64,000 bases of DNA, taken from contig CANGTU010000003.1 in assembly GCA_947456965.1 (NCBI GenBank), positions 44,112 to 108,111 of the forward strand. Reading direction: 5' to 3'. The position numbers and the translations under genes are program-made. The notes beneath the pieces are model-generated. The model saw only the letters and a list, made by a program, of their open reading frames with translations, did no database searches and was not told the DNA's origin. The stretch comes from Flavobacteriales bacterium (lineage in GTDB: Bacteria; Bacteroidota; Bacteroidia; Flavobacteriales_D; Sanyastnellaceae). Shown here in pieces: positions 44,143-54,046 of this stretch. Positions within the stretch are counted from its first letter, which is position 1. Each line of letters starts with the position of its first letter.

Positions 44143-45054
44143 ATGAGCGACCACGGCTACCATCGCCCGGTGCTTCTTCAGGAGTCGGTTGACGGATTAG
44201 CAATCAAACCCGACGGGGTTTACGTGGATGTCACCTTCGGCGGTGGAGGGCATTCACGGGAAATATTGAAACGACTGGAAAAGGGAAAGCTGATCGCCTT
44301 CGATCAGGATCCGGACGCTGCGAGCAACGCTCCGGCTGACCCGCGATTCACTCTTGTGCCACAGAACTTCAGGTTCCTCGCCAACTGGGTGCGTTACGCA
44401 GGTCACCGACAGGTGGATGGAATACTGGCCGACCTCGGTGTGAGTTCGCATCAGTTCGATGCCCCCGAACGTGGATTTTCCATTCGGTTCGACTCGCCTC
44501 TTGATATGCGTATGGACAAGTCGCGAAAGCGATCAGCCTCGGAAGTGGTTAACGATACGCCAGCCGAACTCCTGGAGTCCATCTTCAGGACCTTCGGCGA
44601 AATTCCTCAGGCACGACGACTCGTTCGGCAAATCATCGAAAAACGACCTGTCACCACCACAGGTGAACTCCTGGATGCCATCCGATCCATGGCGCCGAGG
44701 GGTAAGGAACACAAGTTCTTCGCTCAGGTTTTTCAGGCCCTGAGGATTGAAGTAAACGACGAACTCGAGGCCCTCGATGAACTGCTCACACAAGCAGCAG
44801 GACTGCTGCGGCCCGGGGGCCGACTCGTTGTTATCAGCTACCACTCACTCGAAGACCGGATGGTCAAGGAGTTCATGAGATCGGGTAATACCCGGGGCAT
44901 CCTGAATAAAGACTTCTATGGCAACCTCATCCGACCGCTCGATCCCCTTTCCGGAAAAGCCATTACACCAAGTGAAGCAGAACAAACTCTGAATAGCAGA
45001 GCAAGAAGCGCAAAACTGCGCATAGCCGTAAGAAATAACCAACCTGACGAATGA
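44143..45054 (+). CDS. rsmH: 16S rRNA (cytosine(1402)-N(4))-methyltransferase RsmH (MraW)
   Basis: SAM-dependent methyltransferase acting on C1402 of 16S rRNA. 303 aa; HRPVLLQESVDGL (7-19), SAM-binding DVTFGGGGHS (29-38), DLGVSSHQFD, RGFSIRFDSPLDMRMD and the C-terminal VISYHSLEDRMVK are all present. Second gene of the dcw operon. Confidence 0.96.
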   Translation: MSDHGYHRPVLLQESVDGLAIKPDGVYVDVTFGGGGHSREILKRLEKGKLIAFDQDPDAASNAPADPRFTLVPQNFRFLANWVRYAGHRQVDGILADLGVSSHQFDAPERGFSIRFDSPLDMRMDKSRKRSASEVVNDTPAELLESIFRTFGEIPQARRLVRQIIEKRPVTTTGELLDAIRSMAPRGKEHKFFAQVFQALRIEVNDELEALDELLTQAAGLLRPGGRLVVISYHSLEDRMVKEFMRSGNTRGILNKDFYGNLIRPLDPLSGKAITPSEAEQTLNSRARSAKLRIAVRNNQPDE

Positions 45055-45099
45055 ATCCTCATTCTAATCGTAAGTGACCTGTTAACGACCATAATCGGG

Positions 45100-45486
45100 A
45101 TGAATACATTCAAAGAAGAAATAAGAAGTAGCGATGAAGGGGGACGCCGGAAAAAGAAAAAGCGCGTCCTTCAGAAAATCCTTAACGGTGACTTCCTCGC
45201 ACGAGAAGGATTGATCAATCATCTGCCTTTTATCTCTTTTCTGGCCGCTCTCTTCCTCGCCCATATCGCCCTGATGTACTACTTCGAACAAACGCAGGTG
45301 GACATCTCCAGAAAGCAGCAGGAACTGAATGAGGTAAGATCCGCCTACAATACTACGATGAGCGAACTCGAGCGAAGCCGCCAGCAGAGCAGCGTCGCCG
45401 AGAGCATCCGGGATATAGGATTACGCGAGCTGCGCACACCTCCACAGGTCATTGATGTGGAACAAGGATTCCTGAGTAACGAGTGA
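45100..45486 (+). CDS. ftsL: FtsL-like cell division protein
   Basis: 128 aa bitopic protein: basic cytoplasmic N-terminus (RRKKKKR at 16-22), one transmembrane helix (about 42-62) and a periplasmic coiled coil (about 66-100). Sequence is poorly conserved in FtsL, so topology and position between rsmH and ftsI carry the call. FtsL recruits the FtsWI synthase with FtsB and FtsQ. The ftsI GTG overlaps its stop by 4 nt. Confidence 0.87.
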   Translation: MNTFKEEIRSSDEGGRRKKKKRVLQKILNGDFLAREGLINHLPFISFLAALFLAHIALMYYFEQTQVDISRKQQELNEVRSAYNTTMSELERSRQQSSVAESIRDIGLRELRTPPQVIDVEQGFLSNE

Positions 45487-47597
45487 GTCAAAACCAACAC
45501 ATAGCCTCACGCGCATACGTGGTTTCCATTGTTCTGGTGCTGCTCGCCCTGTCCATCGTGGCGAAGGTATTCGTGCTTCAGGTCATACCCGATCCGAAAG
45601 CCCTGGAAATAGCCCGCAACTTCACCTACAAGATCAACGAGATCGAGCCGGTGCGCGGACAAATTATTTCGTCAGACGGCAGCCTGCTCGCTACCAGCGT
45701 ACCGGAATATGAAATCCGCTGGGACAGCAAGGCCAACTACGATATGGAGCTCTACCGCGCCAGTGTAGACTCCATGTGTCTCGTACTCGCACGCACACTG
45801 AGCGACCGGCCAGCCGATGCCTACCGCAGTCTGTTTTCCGAGGCAAGGCGCCGAGGTCTCAGATATCAGTTAATCGCTGATCGGGTAGACTACAACCAGC
45901 TACAAAAGATCAAGGAAGCCCCATTCATACGGCAAGGAAGGTTCAAAAGCGGATTTGTCTTCATGGAAAAAAGCCGTCGGAAGAAACCCCTCGGCGCACT
46001 TGCCGCTCGTACCATCGGCCTGGAGCGCGAAGACCATAAGGTGGGACTTGAGCTCGCCTACGATCAATACCTCGCCGGCAAGAAAGGGAAACAGATGCAG
46101 GAACGGATACCGGGCGGTGTGTGGAAACCCATGACGGATGAGTACATCGTAGAGCCCGAACCGGGATATGACCTTGTGGCCACCATAGATGTGCATCTCC
46201 AGGATGTTGCACATGCCGCGCTCAAAAGGCAACTGCAGCAACACCATGCCGCTTGGGGATGTGCCGTGCTGATGGAGGTGGAAACCGGCTACGTGAGAGC
46301 CAGCGCCAACCTCATGCGCAATGCAGAAACCGGTGAGTATGAAGAACTCCTCAACCTGGCCATCTCGCAGAACATCGAACCCGGATCCACCATGAAACTG
46401 GCAAGCCTGATGGCCTGTCTGGAGGAAGGTAAGGTCGACCTCGAAGACTCGATAGCCACCGGCAACGGCATCGCCTTCTTTTATGGCAAGCCCATGAAGG
46501 ACTCCAACTGGGATGAAGGTGGAAATGGTACCATCACCGTGGAAGAAACCTTCGAGAAGTCATCCAACATCGGAACGGCGATGATCGTCAAACAGTCCTT
46601 CGAAAATCGCCCGCAGAAGTTTCTGGAACACCTCCATACGTTCGGGCTGGGAGACGTGCTCGGTGTAGAGCTGGCGGGAGAAGCGATTCCGAGACTCTAC
46701 AAAAGCACCAACGATCGCGGCTGGAGCGGACTCAGTCTCACACAACTCGCGATCGGGTATGAGTCGCAGTGCACACCTCTGCAAACTCTGGCTTTCTACA
46801 ACGCCGTTGCCAATGAGGGTACAATGGTGCGTCCGCTCTTCGCCGAAGAACTCCGACGCAATGGCCGAACCGAGAAGCAATTCAAGCCGGTGGTGATCCG
46901 TGAAGACTTCTGCAGCTCATCCACTCTCCGGAAGTGCCGGCAAATGATGGAAGGTGTCATGGATCCGGGCGGCACCGCCGACTGGGTATTCAAGGGCTCG
47001 CCCTACCGCGTTGCGGGCAAGACGGGCACCTGCTGGCTCAATGAAGACGGCTCCTACCAGGCTAACCGGTACCGGGCTTCATTCGTGGGCTACTTCCCTG
47101 CCGATGAACCGCGATACTCATGCATCGTAGTGATCCATGATCCGCGCAGTGGAGTCTATTACGGAAGTGCAGTTGCTGCACCCGTATTCAAAGAGTTGGC
47201 TGACAAGATCTACAGTACCAAGATCGAATTCCACGAGCAGGATACTGCTGCTGACTCCACGGCTCTTGCCTCAGCGCGCATTCCGATATCCAAAAACGGC
47301 TCTGCACAGCGACTGAATACCGTATTCCGGGCACTCGACATTCCTGTGCAAGGTGCAGTGCGCGCTGACTGGATTACTACCGAATCGCTTCGCGACACGG
47401 TGGTAATTGCTGAGCGAAGGATTCCAAAGGGTAAGGTGCCTAATGTGGTGGGCATGGGCCTGCGGGATGCCCTCTTCCTCCTTGAGAGCTGCGGACTGCA
47501 GGTACGTGTGAACGGCAACGGGACCGTGCGCAGACAAAGTATTCCTCCCGGTACAAACGCCAGAACCTACTCGGCCATAACGATCGAACTCCTGTGA
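45483..47597 (+). CDS. ftsI: Division-specific transpeptidase FtsI (PBP3) with PASTA domain
   Basis: Class B penicillin-binding protein crosslinking septal peptidoglycan. 704 aa: N-terminal membrane anchor (about 11-34), dimerisation domain, transpeptidase with active-site Ser302 in STMK (302-305), SSN (360-362) and KTG (513-515). A single PASTA domain (about 645-704, KVPNVVGMGLRDALFLLES) follows, which E. coli FtsI lacks but Bacteroidota FtsI usually carries. GTG start overlaps ftsL; the murE GTG overlaps its stop by 4 nt. Confidence 0.95.
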   Translation: MSQNQHIASRAYVVSIVLVLLALSIVAKVFVLQVIPDPKALEIARNFTYKINEIEPVRGQIISSDGSLLATSVPEYEIRWDSKANYDMELYRASVDSMCLVLARTLSDRPADAYRSLFSEARRRGLRYQLIADRVDYNQLQKIKEAPFIRQGRFKSGFVFMEKSRRKKPLGALAARTIGLEREDHKVGLELAYDQYLAGKKGKQMQERIPGGVWKPMTDEYIVEPEPGYDLVATIDVHLQDVAHAALKRQLQQHHAAWGCAVLMEVETGYVRASANLMRNAETGEYEELLNLAISQNIEPGSTMKLASLMACLEEGKVDLEDSIATGNGIAFFYGKPMKDSNWDEGGNGTITVEETFEKSSNIGTAMIVKQSFENRPQKFLEHLHTFGLGDVLGVELAGEAIPRLYKSTNDRGWSGLSLTQLAIGYESQCTPLQTLAFYNAVANEGTMVRPLFAEELRRNGRTEKQFKPVVIREDFCSSSTLRKCRQMMEGVMDPGGTADWVFKGSPYRVAGKTGTCWLNEDGSYQANRYRASFVGYFPADEPRYSCIVVIHDPRSGVYYGSAVAAPVFKELADKIYSTKIEFHEQDTAADSTALASARIPISKNGSAQRLNTVFRALDIPVQGAVRADWITTESLRDTVVIAERRIPKGKVPNVVGMGLRDALFLLESCGLQVRVNGNGTVRRQSIPPGTNARTYSAITIELL

Positions 47598-49057
47598 AGC
47601 TGCTGAAGGATATCCTCTACCGCGCCCGGATCAATGATGTCCGGGGTTCAACCCACATCGCTGTGGAACAGGTCACCATGGACAGCAGAAAGGTTCGCTC
47701 CATGAGCTTGTTTGTTGCCGTTCCGGGCGCTTCCAGTGATGGACATGCATTCATCAACCAAGCCATCAGTCAGGGTGCAGTAGCTATTGTATGCGAACGG
47801 ATGCCCGAGTTACTCGATGATAAAGTCACGTATGTGCAAGTCTCCGATTCGGCTCATGCCCTTGGCCTGATTGCCGCCAACTTTTTCGACAATCCTGCTG
47901 ATAAGCTTCGCATCGTGGCCGTGACCGGCACCAACGGAAAGACAACGGTAGCCACGCTGCTGTTTCGTCTGTTCCAGAAACTACAGTTCCGCTGCGGATT
48001 GGTGAGCACCGTCGTCAACCGAATCAACCAGGAAGAAATCCCCAGTACACACACCACTCCAGATGCAGTAGCCCTCCACGGGCTATTCGCCCGCATGGTG
48101 GAGGCCGGATGCACCCACTGCTTCATGGAAGCATCATCACACGCTCTTCATCAGCAGAGGCTTGCCGGCATTCCGTGGACCGGCGCGCTGTTTACCAACA
48201 TCACCCACGACCATCTCGACTACCACGGAACGTTCAACGAATACATCAAAGCGAAGAAAATCCTCTTTGATCAGCTCCCGTCATCCGCATTTGCGCTGAT
48301 CAATCACGACGATCGCCATTCCGAAGTGATGGTTCAGAATTGCAAGGCTCGCATCAAGCGCTATGCTCTCCAAAGCATGGCTGAGTATCGTGCACGCATC
48401 GTTGAAAACAACTTCACCGGACTGCACCTCGCTATTGACCATCAAGACCTCTACACACGACTGATCGGTGGTTTCAATGCCTACAACGTACTCGCCGTCT
48501 ATGCTGCTGCACTTGAGCTCGGCATGGACCGCATGGATGTGCTCACCACCCTGTCAGAACTCGAAGCACCCGATGGCCGCTTCCAATACCTCCGCACGGC
48601 GTCAGAACTAACGGCTATTGTAGACTACGCCCATACCCCAGACGCCCTGAAGAATGTGCTGGAAACCATCAGTCAGGTTCGCTCAGGCAATGAGCAGGTC
48701 ATTACCGTGGTGGGCTGCGGGGGAGACCGTGACCGTGCAAAACGCCCGATCATGGCCCGAATCGCAGCCGATTCAAGTGACCGCGTGGTTCTGACCAGCG
48801 ACAATCCGCGATCTGAGGATCCCAACGATATCCTTCAGGAAATGAAAGCCGGGCTGGATCCTACCCACATGCGTAAGGTGGTATCACTCGCCGATCGCCG
48901 GGAGGCTATCCGCATCGCTTGTGAACTGGCCAATCCAGGTGATATCATCCTCATTGCCGGGAAGGGCCACGAGAAATACCAGGAAATCCAAGGTGTGCGC
49001 CATCCCTTCGATGACTTCGAAGTGGTGGGAGAATTTATTCAAATGCTCGGGAAATAA
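47594..49057 (+). CDS. murE: UDP-MurNAc-tripeptide synthetase MurE (meso-DAP type)
   Basis: Adds the third residue to UDP-MurNAc-L-Ala-D-Glu. 487 aa: ATP loop TGTNGKTT (111-118), [19 protein letters not shown] and [12 protein letters not shown]. The substrate motif DNPR ([12 protein letters not shown]) specifies meso-diaminopimelate rather than lysine, showing a Gram-negative type wall. GTG start coupled to ftsI; stop shares one base with the mraY ATG (TAATG). Confidence 0.95.
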   Translation: MKLLKDILYRARINDVRGSTHIAVEQVTMDSRKVRSMSLFVAVPGASSDGHAFINQAISQGAVAIVCERMPELLDDKVTYVQVSDSAHALGLIAANFFDNPADKLRIVAVTGTNGKTTVATLLFRLFQKLQFRCGLVSTVVNRINQEEIPSTHTTPDAVALHGLFARMVEAGCTHCFMEASSHALHQQRLAGIPWTGALFTNITHDHLDYHGTFNEYIKAKKILFDQLPSSAFALINHDDRHSEVMVQNCKARIKRYALQSMAEYRARIVENNFTGLHLAIDHQDLYTRLIGGFNAYNVLAVYAAALELGMDRMDVLTTLSELEAPDGRFQYLRTASELTAIVDYAHTPDALKNVLETISQVRSGNEQVITVVGCGGDRDRAKRPIMARIAADSSDRVVLTSDNPRSEDPNDILQEMKAGLDPTHMRKVVSLADRREAIRIACELANPGDIILIAGKGHEKYQEIQGVRHPFDDFEVVGEFIQMLGK

Positions 49058-50286
49058 TGCTCTACTACCTCTTCGAATACCTCGACAAGCATTACGATGT
49101 GGCAGGAGCCGGATTGTTCCGTTACATCTCCTTCCGCGCCGCCATGAGCGTGATTCTTTCATTGCTCATTTCTCTCGTGTTCGGCAAGAATCTCATCCGA
49201 ATGCTCCGCAAAAGGCAGGTGGGCGAAACCATCCGAGACCTCGGTCTGCAGGGACAGAACGAAAAGGCCGGCACCCCGACTATGGGCGGCCTTATCATCC
49301 TCGCAGCAATCGTCGTGCCTACCCTCCTCTTTGCCGACCTCAGCAACATCTATATCCTCACCATGCTGATTGCCACCGTATGGCTGGGATTTATCGGCTT
49401 CCTCGATGACTACATCAAAGTATTCAAGAAGGATAAAAAAGGTCTGGCAGGAACCTCGAAGATCATCGGACAAGTGGGAGTGGGAGTGATTGTGGCGAGC
49501 ATGCTCTACTGGAATGATCAGGTCACCATCAAGGTACACACCGCCCCGGGCGAAGCGAGCTACAGAACCGAGCAACAGGCCATGTCGCCAGAAAGCTGGA
49601 AGGAAGAAAAGTCCCTGAAAACAACCATCCCGTTTGTCAAAGACAACGAATTCAATTATGCCTGGCTGCTGCCCCACACATGGCGCAATGAAACCAGTTT
49701 GTGGATCCTGTTCACCCTGGTGGTCGTGATCATCGTTACAGCCGTTTCCAACGGAGCTAATATCACCGATGGTATCGACGGACTTGCTACGGGAACCAGC
49801 GCCATCATTGGCGTTACACTAGCCATCCTGGCCTATGTGTCCGGCAATTACATATTCGCCGACTACCTGAATATCATGTACATCCCGCGGAGTGGTGAAC
49901 TCACCATCTTCATCGCCGCATTTGTAGGTGCCTGCGTGGGATTCCTGTGGTACAACAGCTATCCCGCCCAGGTATTCATGGGAGATACCGGAAGCCTCGC
50001 CCTGGGTGGAGTGATTGCCACGTTTGCCATCGCTATCCGGAAAGAACTCTTGATTCCCGTGCTCTGCGGAATATTCCTCATCGAAAATCTGTCGGTGATG
50101 ATCCAGGTCTCCTGGTTCAAGTACACCAAGCGCAAGTATGGGGAAGGACGAAGAGTCTTCAGGATGTCACCTCTCCATCACCACTACCAGAAGCTCGGCT
50201 ACCATGAATCCAAGATTGTAAGCCGCTTCTGGATCATCGGCATCATGCTGGCCATCCTTACCGTCATCACCCTCAAGATCCGATAA
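49057..50286 (+). CDS. mraY: Phospho-N-acetylmuramoyl-pentapeptide-transferase MraY
   Basis: Makes lipid I on the inner face of the membrane. 409 aa, about ten helices. [23 protein letters not shown] with the catalytic Asp pair, [21 protein letters not shown] (308-318) and the [13 protein letters not shown] histidine loop are present. Longer than E. coli MraY (360 aa) through a hydrophilic insertion at about 155-210, known in Bacteroidota MraY. Murd coding begins 2 nt after its stop. Confidence 0.95.
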   Translation: MLYYLFEYLDKHYDVAGAGLFRYISFRAAMSVILSLLISLVFGKNLIRMLRKRQVGETIRDLGLQGQNEKAGTPTMGGLIILAAIVVPTLLFADLSNIYILTMLIATVWLGFIGFLDDYIKVFKKDKKGLAGTSKIIGQVGVGVIVASMLYWNDQVTIKVHTAPGEASYRTEQQAMSPESWKEEKSLKTTIPFVKDNEFNYAWLLPHTWRNETSLWILFTLVVVIIVTAVSNGANITDGIDGLATGTSAIIGVTLAILAYVSGNYIFADYLNIMYIPRSGELTIFIAAFVGACVGFLWYNSYPAQVFMGDTGSLALGGVIATFAIAIRKELLIPVLCGIFLIENLSVMIQVSWFKYTKRKYGEGRRVFRMSPLHHHYQKLGYHESKIVSRFWIIGIMLAILTVITLKIR

Positions 50287-50288
50287 TC

Positions 50289-51638
50289 CTGAAAAAAACG
50301 ATCACCATACTCGGCGGAGGCGAAAGCGGAACAGGCGCTGCAATCCTTGCACAAAAGCAGGGGTTTGAGGTGTTTCTGTCGGACCGTGGCACCCTGCGCC
50401 ACGAATTCCGGGACATCCTGGAACAGCGGGGTATTGCCTACGAAGAAGGCACCCATTCCGAAGAGCGGATTCTCAGCAGTCATGAAGTCATAAAGAGCCC
50501 GGGCATACCCGGCACAGCACCCCTTATCCGATCTCTCCGCGAAAAGGATATTCCAGTGATTTCAGAGATCGAGTTTGCCGCGCGGTACACCACAGCCAAA
50601 AAAATCTGTATCACCGGTTCTAATGGTAAGACCACCACAACCCTCCTGACCTATCACATCCTGAAAAACGCAGGATTGAACGTGGGGCTGGCAGGAAACG
50701 TGGGTAAAAGCTTTGCTCTACAGGTAGCCGAACATTCATTCGATTACTATGTACTCGAGCTCAGCAGCTTTCAGCTCGATGATATGTATGACTTCCGGGC
50801 TGAAATAGCTATTCTCACCAACATCACTCCCGACCACCTCGACAGATACGAGTATAAGCTGGACAACTACGTGGACAGCAAGTTTCGCATTCTGCGGAAT
50901 CAGCAGGCCGAAGACGCCTTCATCTATAACCTCGATGACCCCGAGACAGCCGCGGGTCTTCGGCGGCACACAACGCCCGCTAGGCTCTTCCCCTTTACGA
51001 TCTCCGGATCCCCCCTTCCGGACGGACATGAGGGCGCATTTGTTCACGACACATTCTTCACCATAAACACTTACCAAAACCCGTTAACAATGAAAATCAC
51101 TGAACTTGCACTGCAGGGAAAGCACAACCTGGCCAACAGCATGGCCGCCGGAGTAGCCGGCAGAATACTCGATCTCCGCAAAGAGGTAGTGCGGGAAAGC
51201 CTTGAGAACTTCGAAAATATTGAGCACCGCCTCGAGCATGTAGCCCGGGTGCATGGAATCACTTTTATAAATGACAGCAAAGCCACCAACGTCAATTCTA
51301 CCTGGTATGCCCTCGAGAGTATGGATCGTCCGGTGATCTGGATCGCAGGCGGACAGGATAAAGGAAATGATTACAACGAACTAATGGATCTCGTGCGGCT
51401 GAAGGTCAAGGCCATTATCTGCATGACCAAGGACAGCTCGAAGATCCGCAATGCGTTTGGAGGAGTTGTAGATACCATCGTAGATACCGGTGGCGCTGAA
51501 CAAGCTGTTCGAGTCGCCTACGATCTCGGACGCGAGGGCGACATCGTACTGCTCTCCCCTGCATGCGCCAGCTTCGACTTATTTGAAAACTACGAGGACC
51601 GGGGCCGTCAGTTCAAGTCAGCAGTCCGCTCTCTCTGA
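50289..51638 (+). CDS. murD: UDP-MurNAc-L-Ala-D-Glu ligase MurD, non-standard start codon
   Basis: Adds D-glutamate to UDP-MurNAc-L-Ala. P-loop TGSNGKTTT (109-117), ITPDHLDRY and the C-terminal LSPACASFDLFENYEDRG are diagnostic. The first GTG (50370) would delete the conserved Rossmann start, yet the frame continues upstream as KKTITILGGGESGTGAAI, the normal MurD N-terminus. There is no ATG, GTG or TTG there: the codons before it are ATA, ATC and CTG, and mraY stops at 50286. I place the start at CTG 50289, giving 449 aa, normal for MurD. Confidence 0.88.
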   Translation: MKKTITILGGGESGTGAAILAQKQGFEVFLSDRGTLRHEFRDILEQRGIAYEEGTHSEERILSSHEVIKSPGIPGTAPLIRSLREKDIPVISEIEFAARYTTAKKICITGSNGKTTTTLLTYHILKNAGLNVGLAGNVGKSFALQVAEHSFDYYVLELSSFQLDDMYDFRAEIAILTNITPDHLDRYEYKLDNYVDSKFRILRNQQAEDAFIYNLDDPETAAGLRRHTTPARLFPFTISGSPLPDGHEGAFVHDTFFTINTYQNPLTMKITELALQGKHNLANSMAAGVAGRILDLRKEVVRESLENFENIEHRLEHVARVHGITFINDSKATNVNSTWYALESMDRPVIWIAGGQDKGNDYNELMDLVRLKVKAIICMTKDSSKIRNAFGGVVDTIVDTGGAEQAVRVAYDLGREGDIVLLSPACASFDLFENYEDRGRQFKSAVRSL

Positions 51639-51657
51639 TAAGCAGAAAGCACAAGGC

Positions 51658-52836
51658 ATGATCAAACGGGTGCTTAATAAGCTCGAGGGTGACCGGGTCA
51701 TCTGGATGGCCACCTTCTTTCTCAGTCTCATATCGATCCTCTCGGTGTACAGCGCCATTTCTACCCTGGCTTACAAGGCAGGTGGAAACAGCGTAGGATT
51801 TCTTCTCAAGCATTCGCTCATGATTGCCCTGGGATTCGGACTCATATATTACGTTCATCGTGTTCCGCACAAGTACTTCTCCCGATTCTCCCAGCTCCTC
51901 ATCTGGGTAGCAGCAGGATTGTTGCTCATCACCCTCTTCTTCGGATCCAACATCAACAGTGCTGATCGTTGGATCCGCATACCGGTGATCGGACTCACCT
52001 TCCAGACTTCCGACTTTGCCAAGGTCGTGCTGATGGTCTATCTCGCCCGGGTACTGAGTCAGAAGCAAGCTGTGTTGCACGAATTCAGACAGGGTGTATG
52101 GCCAGCCTTGATTCCTGTGGGGGTCATCTGCATCCTCATCCTGCCCGCCAACTTCTCTACGGCAGCCATGATCGCACTGGTAAGTGTGGTGGTCATGTAC
52201 GTTGCCGGTGTTCCTTTCAGGCATCTCGCCAAGCTGGCTGTTGCAGGTATTGCAGGTATCCTGATGATCGTTGCCATTGGAGAGTACGCACCCAAAGGCA
52301 CTCTGCCCCGCTATGAGACCTGGAAGAACCGGATCCTGAACAGCATGGATGCAGACGCAGACGGAAATTACCAGGCCAATCTGGCCAAGTATGCCATTTA
52401 TGAGGGTGGACTGGTTCCAAAAGGACCCGGCACAGGATCCTCGCGTAACTTCCTGCCACATCCATATTCCGACATGATATACGCCTTCATCATTGAGGAG
52501 TATGGCTCCATCTTCGGCGGGGTGCTGCTGGTCCTTCTCTACCTGATTCTGCTCTTCCGTACGATCCGGTTTTCATCCAGATGCGAAAAGACTTTTGGCT
52601 CCCTGGCGGCACTCGGTTTGTCCTTCATGCTCGTGATCCAGGCGCTCATCAATATGGGAGTAGCCGTAAGTCTTTTTCCCACTACCGGTCAGCCTCTTCC
52701 CCTGGTGAGCATGGGAGGCACATCCACACTCTTCACCTGTCTCGCCATCGGCATCATCCTCAGCATCAGCAGGAGTACAATGGCCCCATCTCACGAGCCG
52801 CAGACAAGTCATCAACCTAAGGCCGAGGGGGCCTGA
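51658..52836 (+). CDS. ftsW: Septal peptidoglycan glycosyltransferase FtsW
   Basis: SEDS-family polymerase working with FtsI. 392 aa from MIKRVLNKLEG, 19 nt after the murD stop; the frame is open further upstream only within murD. About ten helices; FGSNINSADRWIRIPVIG, LPANFSTA, the long periplasmic loop with GPGTGSSRNFLPHPYSDMIY and IEEYGSIFGG, and LFPTTGQPLPLVSMGGTS are hallmarks. Confidence 0.95.
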   Translation: MIKRVLNKLEGDRVIWMATFFLSLISILSVYSAISTLAYKAGGNSVGFLLKHSLMIALGFGLIYYVHRVPHKYFSRFSQLLIWVAAGLLLITLFFGSNINSADRWIRIPVIGLTFQTSDFAKVVLMVYLARVLSQKQAVLHEFRQGVWPALIPVGVICILILPANFSTAAMIALVSVVVMYVAGVPFRHLAKLAVAGIAGILMIVAIGEYAPKGTLPRYETWKNRILNSMDADADGNYQANLAKYAIYEGGLVPKGPGTGSSRNFLPHPYSDMIYAFIIEEYGSIFGGVLLVLLYLILLFRTIRFSSRCEKTFGSLAALGLSFMLVIQALINMGVAVSLFPTTGQPLPLVSMGGTSTLFTCLAIGIILSISRSTMAPSHEPQTSHQPKAEGA

Positions 52837-52845
52837 TCCTTCCAT

Positions 52846-53955
52846 ATGAAACCCATCCGCATTATCATTTCAGGAGGGGGAACAGGTGGGCATGTTTTCC
52901 CCGCTATCGCCATCGCCAATGCGATCAGGACCCTCCAGCCCGATGCCGAAATCCTGTTTGTGGGAGCGCTCGGCAAAATGGAAATGGAAAAAGTACCTCA
53001 GGCCGGATACCGCATAGAAGGACTGCCCATTGTGGGAATCCACCGCCGACTCACCTGGAAAAATCTGCTTGTTCCCTTTCAGGTCATAAAAAGTCTGATC
53101 CGCTCCCGAAGTATCATTCGGTCTTTCAACCCAGATATTGCCGTTGGGGTTGGTGGGTACGCCAGCGGACCGCTGCTCCGCGCAGCAGCTTCAATTGGGA
53201 TTCCGACCATCATTCAGGAGCAGAACTCCTTTCCCGGAATTACCAATCGCATACTCGCATCCCGGGCCCGCCTGATCTGTGTGGCTTATGGCGGAATGGA
53301 GAAGTGGTTTCCCGCGGACAAGATCATGCTCACCGGTAATCCTGTGCGACAGCAAGTGGCCGATATAGCAGGTAAGCGGGATGAAGCCATCCGGCATTTT
53401 CAGCTCGACGTGTCCCGCCCGGTCATCCTTGCGATGGGTGGCAGCCTCGGCGCCCGCACAATGAACGATGCTGTGCAGGCCTTTGCCGACAAATGGATTG
53501 AGGCCGGATGCCAGGTGATCTGGCAATCCGGAAAAGGGGGTGCAGAGCAGGCCCGGATCTTCGCTCAGGACCGCAAGCACCTGCTCGCGCAACCGTTTAT
53601 CGCCGAGATGGATCTGGCCTACGCTGCTGCCGACATTATCCTTTCCCGAGCCGGAGCTATGTCCATTTCCGAACTCTGTCTGGTGGGAAAACCCTGCATT
53701 TTCATTCCTTCACCTCACGTTGCTGAGGACCACCAGACCCATAACGCGATGGCGCTTGTACATGAAGGAGCTGCCCTTCTGGTATCCGATCGGGACGCCA
53801 CCACAGAGCTCGGCCGTCAGGTACTTGACTTGATCACCGATCACTCCCTTCGCGAAGCGCTTTCCACGAAAATCCGAAAACTTGGTCGCCCGGATGCCGC
53901 GATCACTATCGCTGGGGAAGTAATGCGGATTGCACACGCGACCCGCAATCAGTAA
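52846..53955 (+). CDS. murG: UDP-GlcNAc transferase MurG
   Basis: Converts lipid I to lipid II at the inner membrane face. 369 aa; SGGGTGGHVFPA (9-20), GVGGYASGPLLRAA, IIQEQNSFPGITNR, and the C-terminal UDP-GlcNAc site SRAGAMSISELCLVGKPCIF are intact. It follows ftsW by 9 nt. A 91-nt gap with a possible -7 box separates it from murC. Confidence 0.96.
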   Translation: MKPIRIIISGGGTGGHVFPAIAIANAIRTLQPDAEILFVGALGKMEMEKVPQAGYRIEGLPIVGIHRRLTWKNLLVPFQVIKSLIRSRSIIRSFNPDIAVGVGGYASGPLLRAAASIGIPTIIQEQNSFPGITNRILASRARLICVAYGGMEKWFPADKIMLTGNPVRQQVADIAGKRDEAIRHFQLDVSRPVILAMGGSLGARTMNDAVQAFADKWIEAGCQVIWQSGKGGAEQARIFAQDRKHLLAQPFIAEMDLAYAAADIILSRAGAMSISELCLVGKPCIFIPSPHVAEDHQTHNAMALVHEGAALLVSDRDATTELGRQVLDLITDHSLREALSTKIRKLGRPDAAITIAGEVMRIAHATRNQ

Positions 53956-54033
53956 GCATGATGATGCTGCCCGGCTGTTATGATCAGGGGCTCCTCATAC
54001 GGGCTAAGGTGATCAGGCCCGTTTCCATTCCGC

Positions 54034-54041
54034 TACCTTAG
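54034..54041 (+). promoter_or_regulatory. Possible internal -7 box before murC
   Basis: TACCTTAG, one mismatch from TAnnTTTG, 5 nt before the murC ATG in the widest gap of the dcw cluster. It would give an internal, nearly leaderless promoter for murC-ftsQ-ftsA. Confidence 0.35.
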
Positions 54042-54046
54042 CCGCC

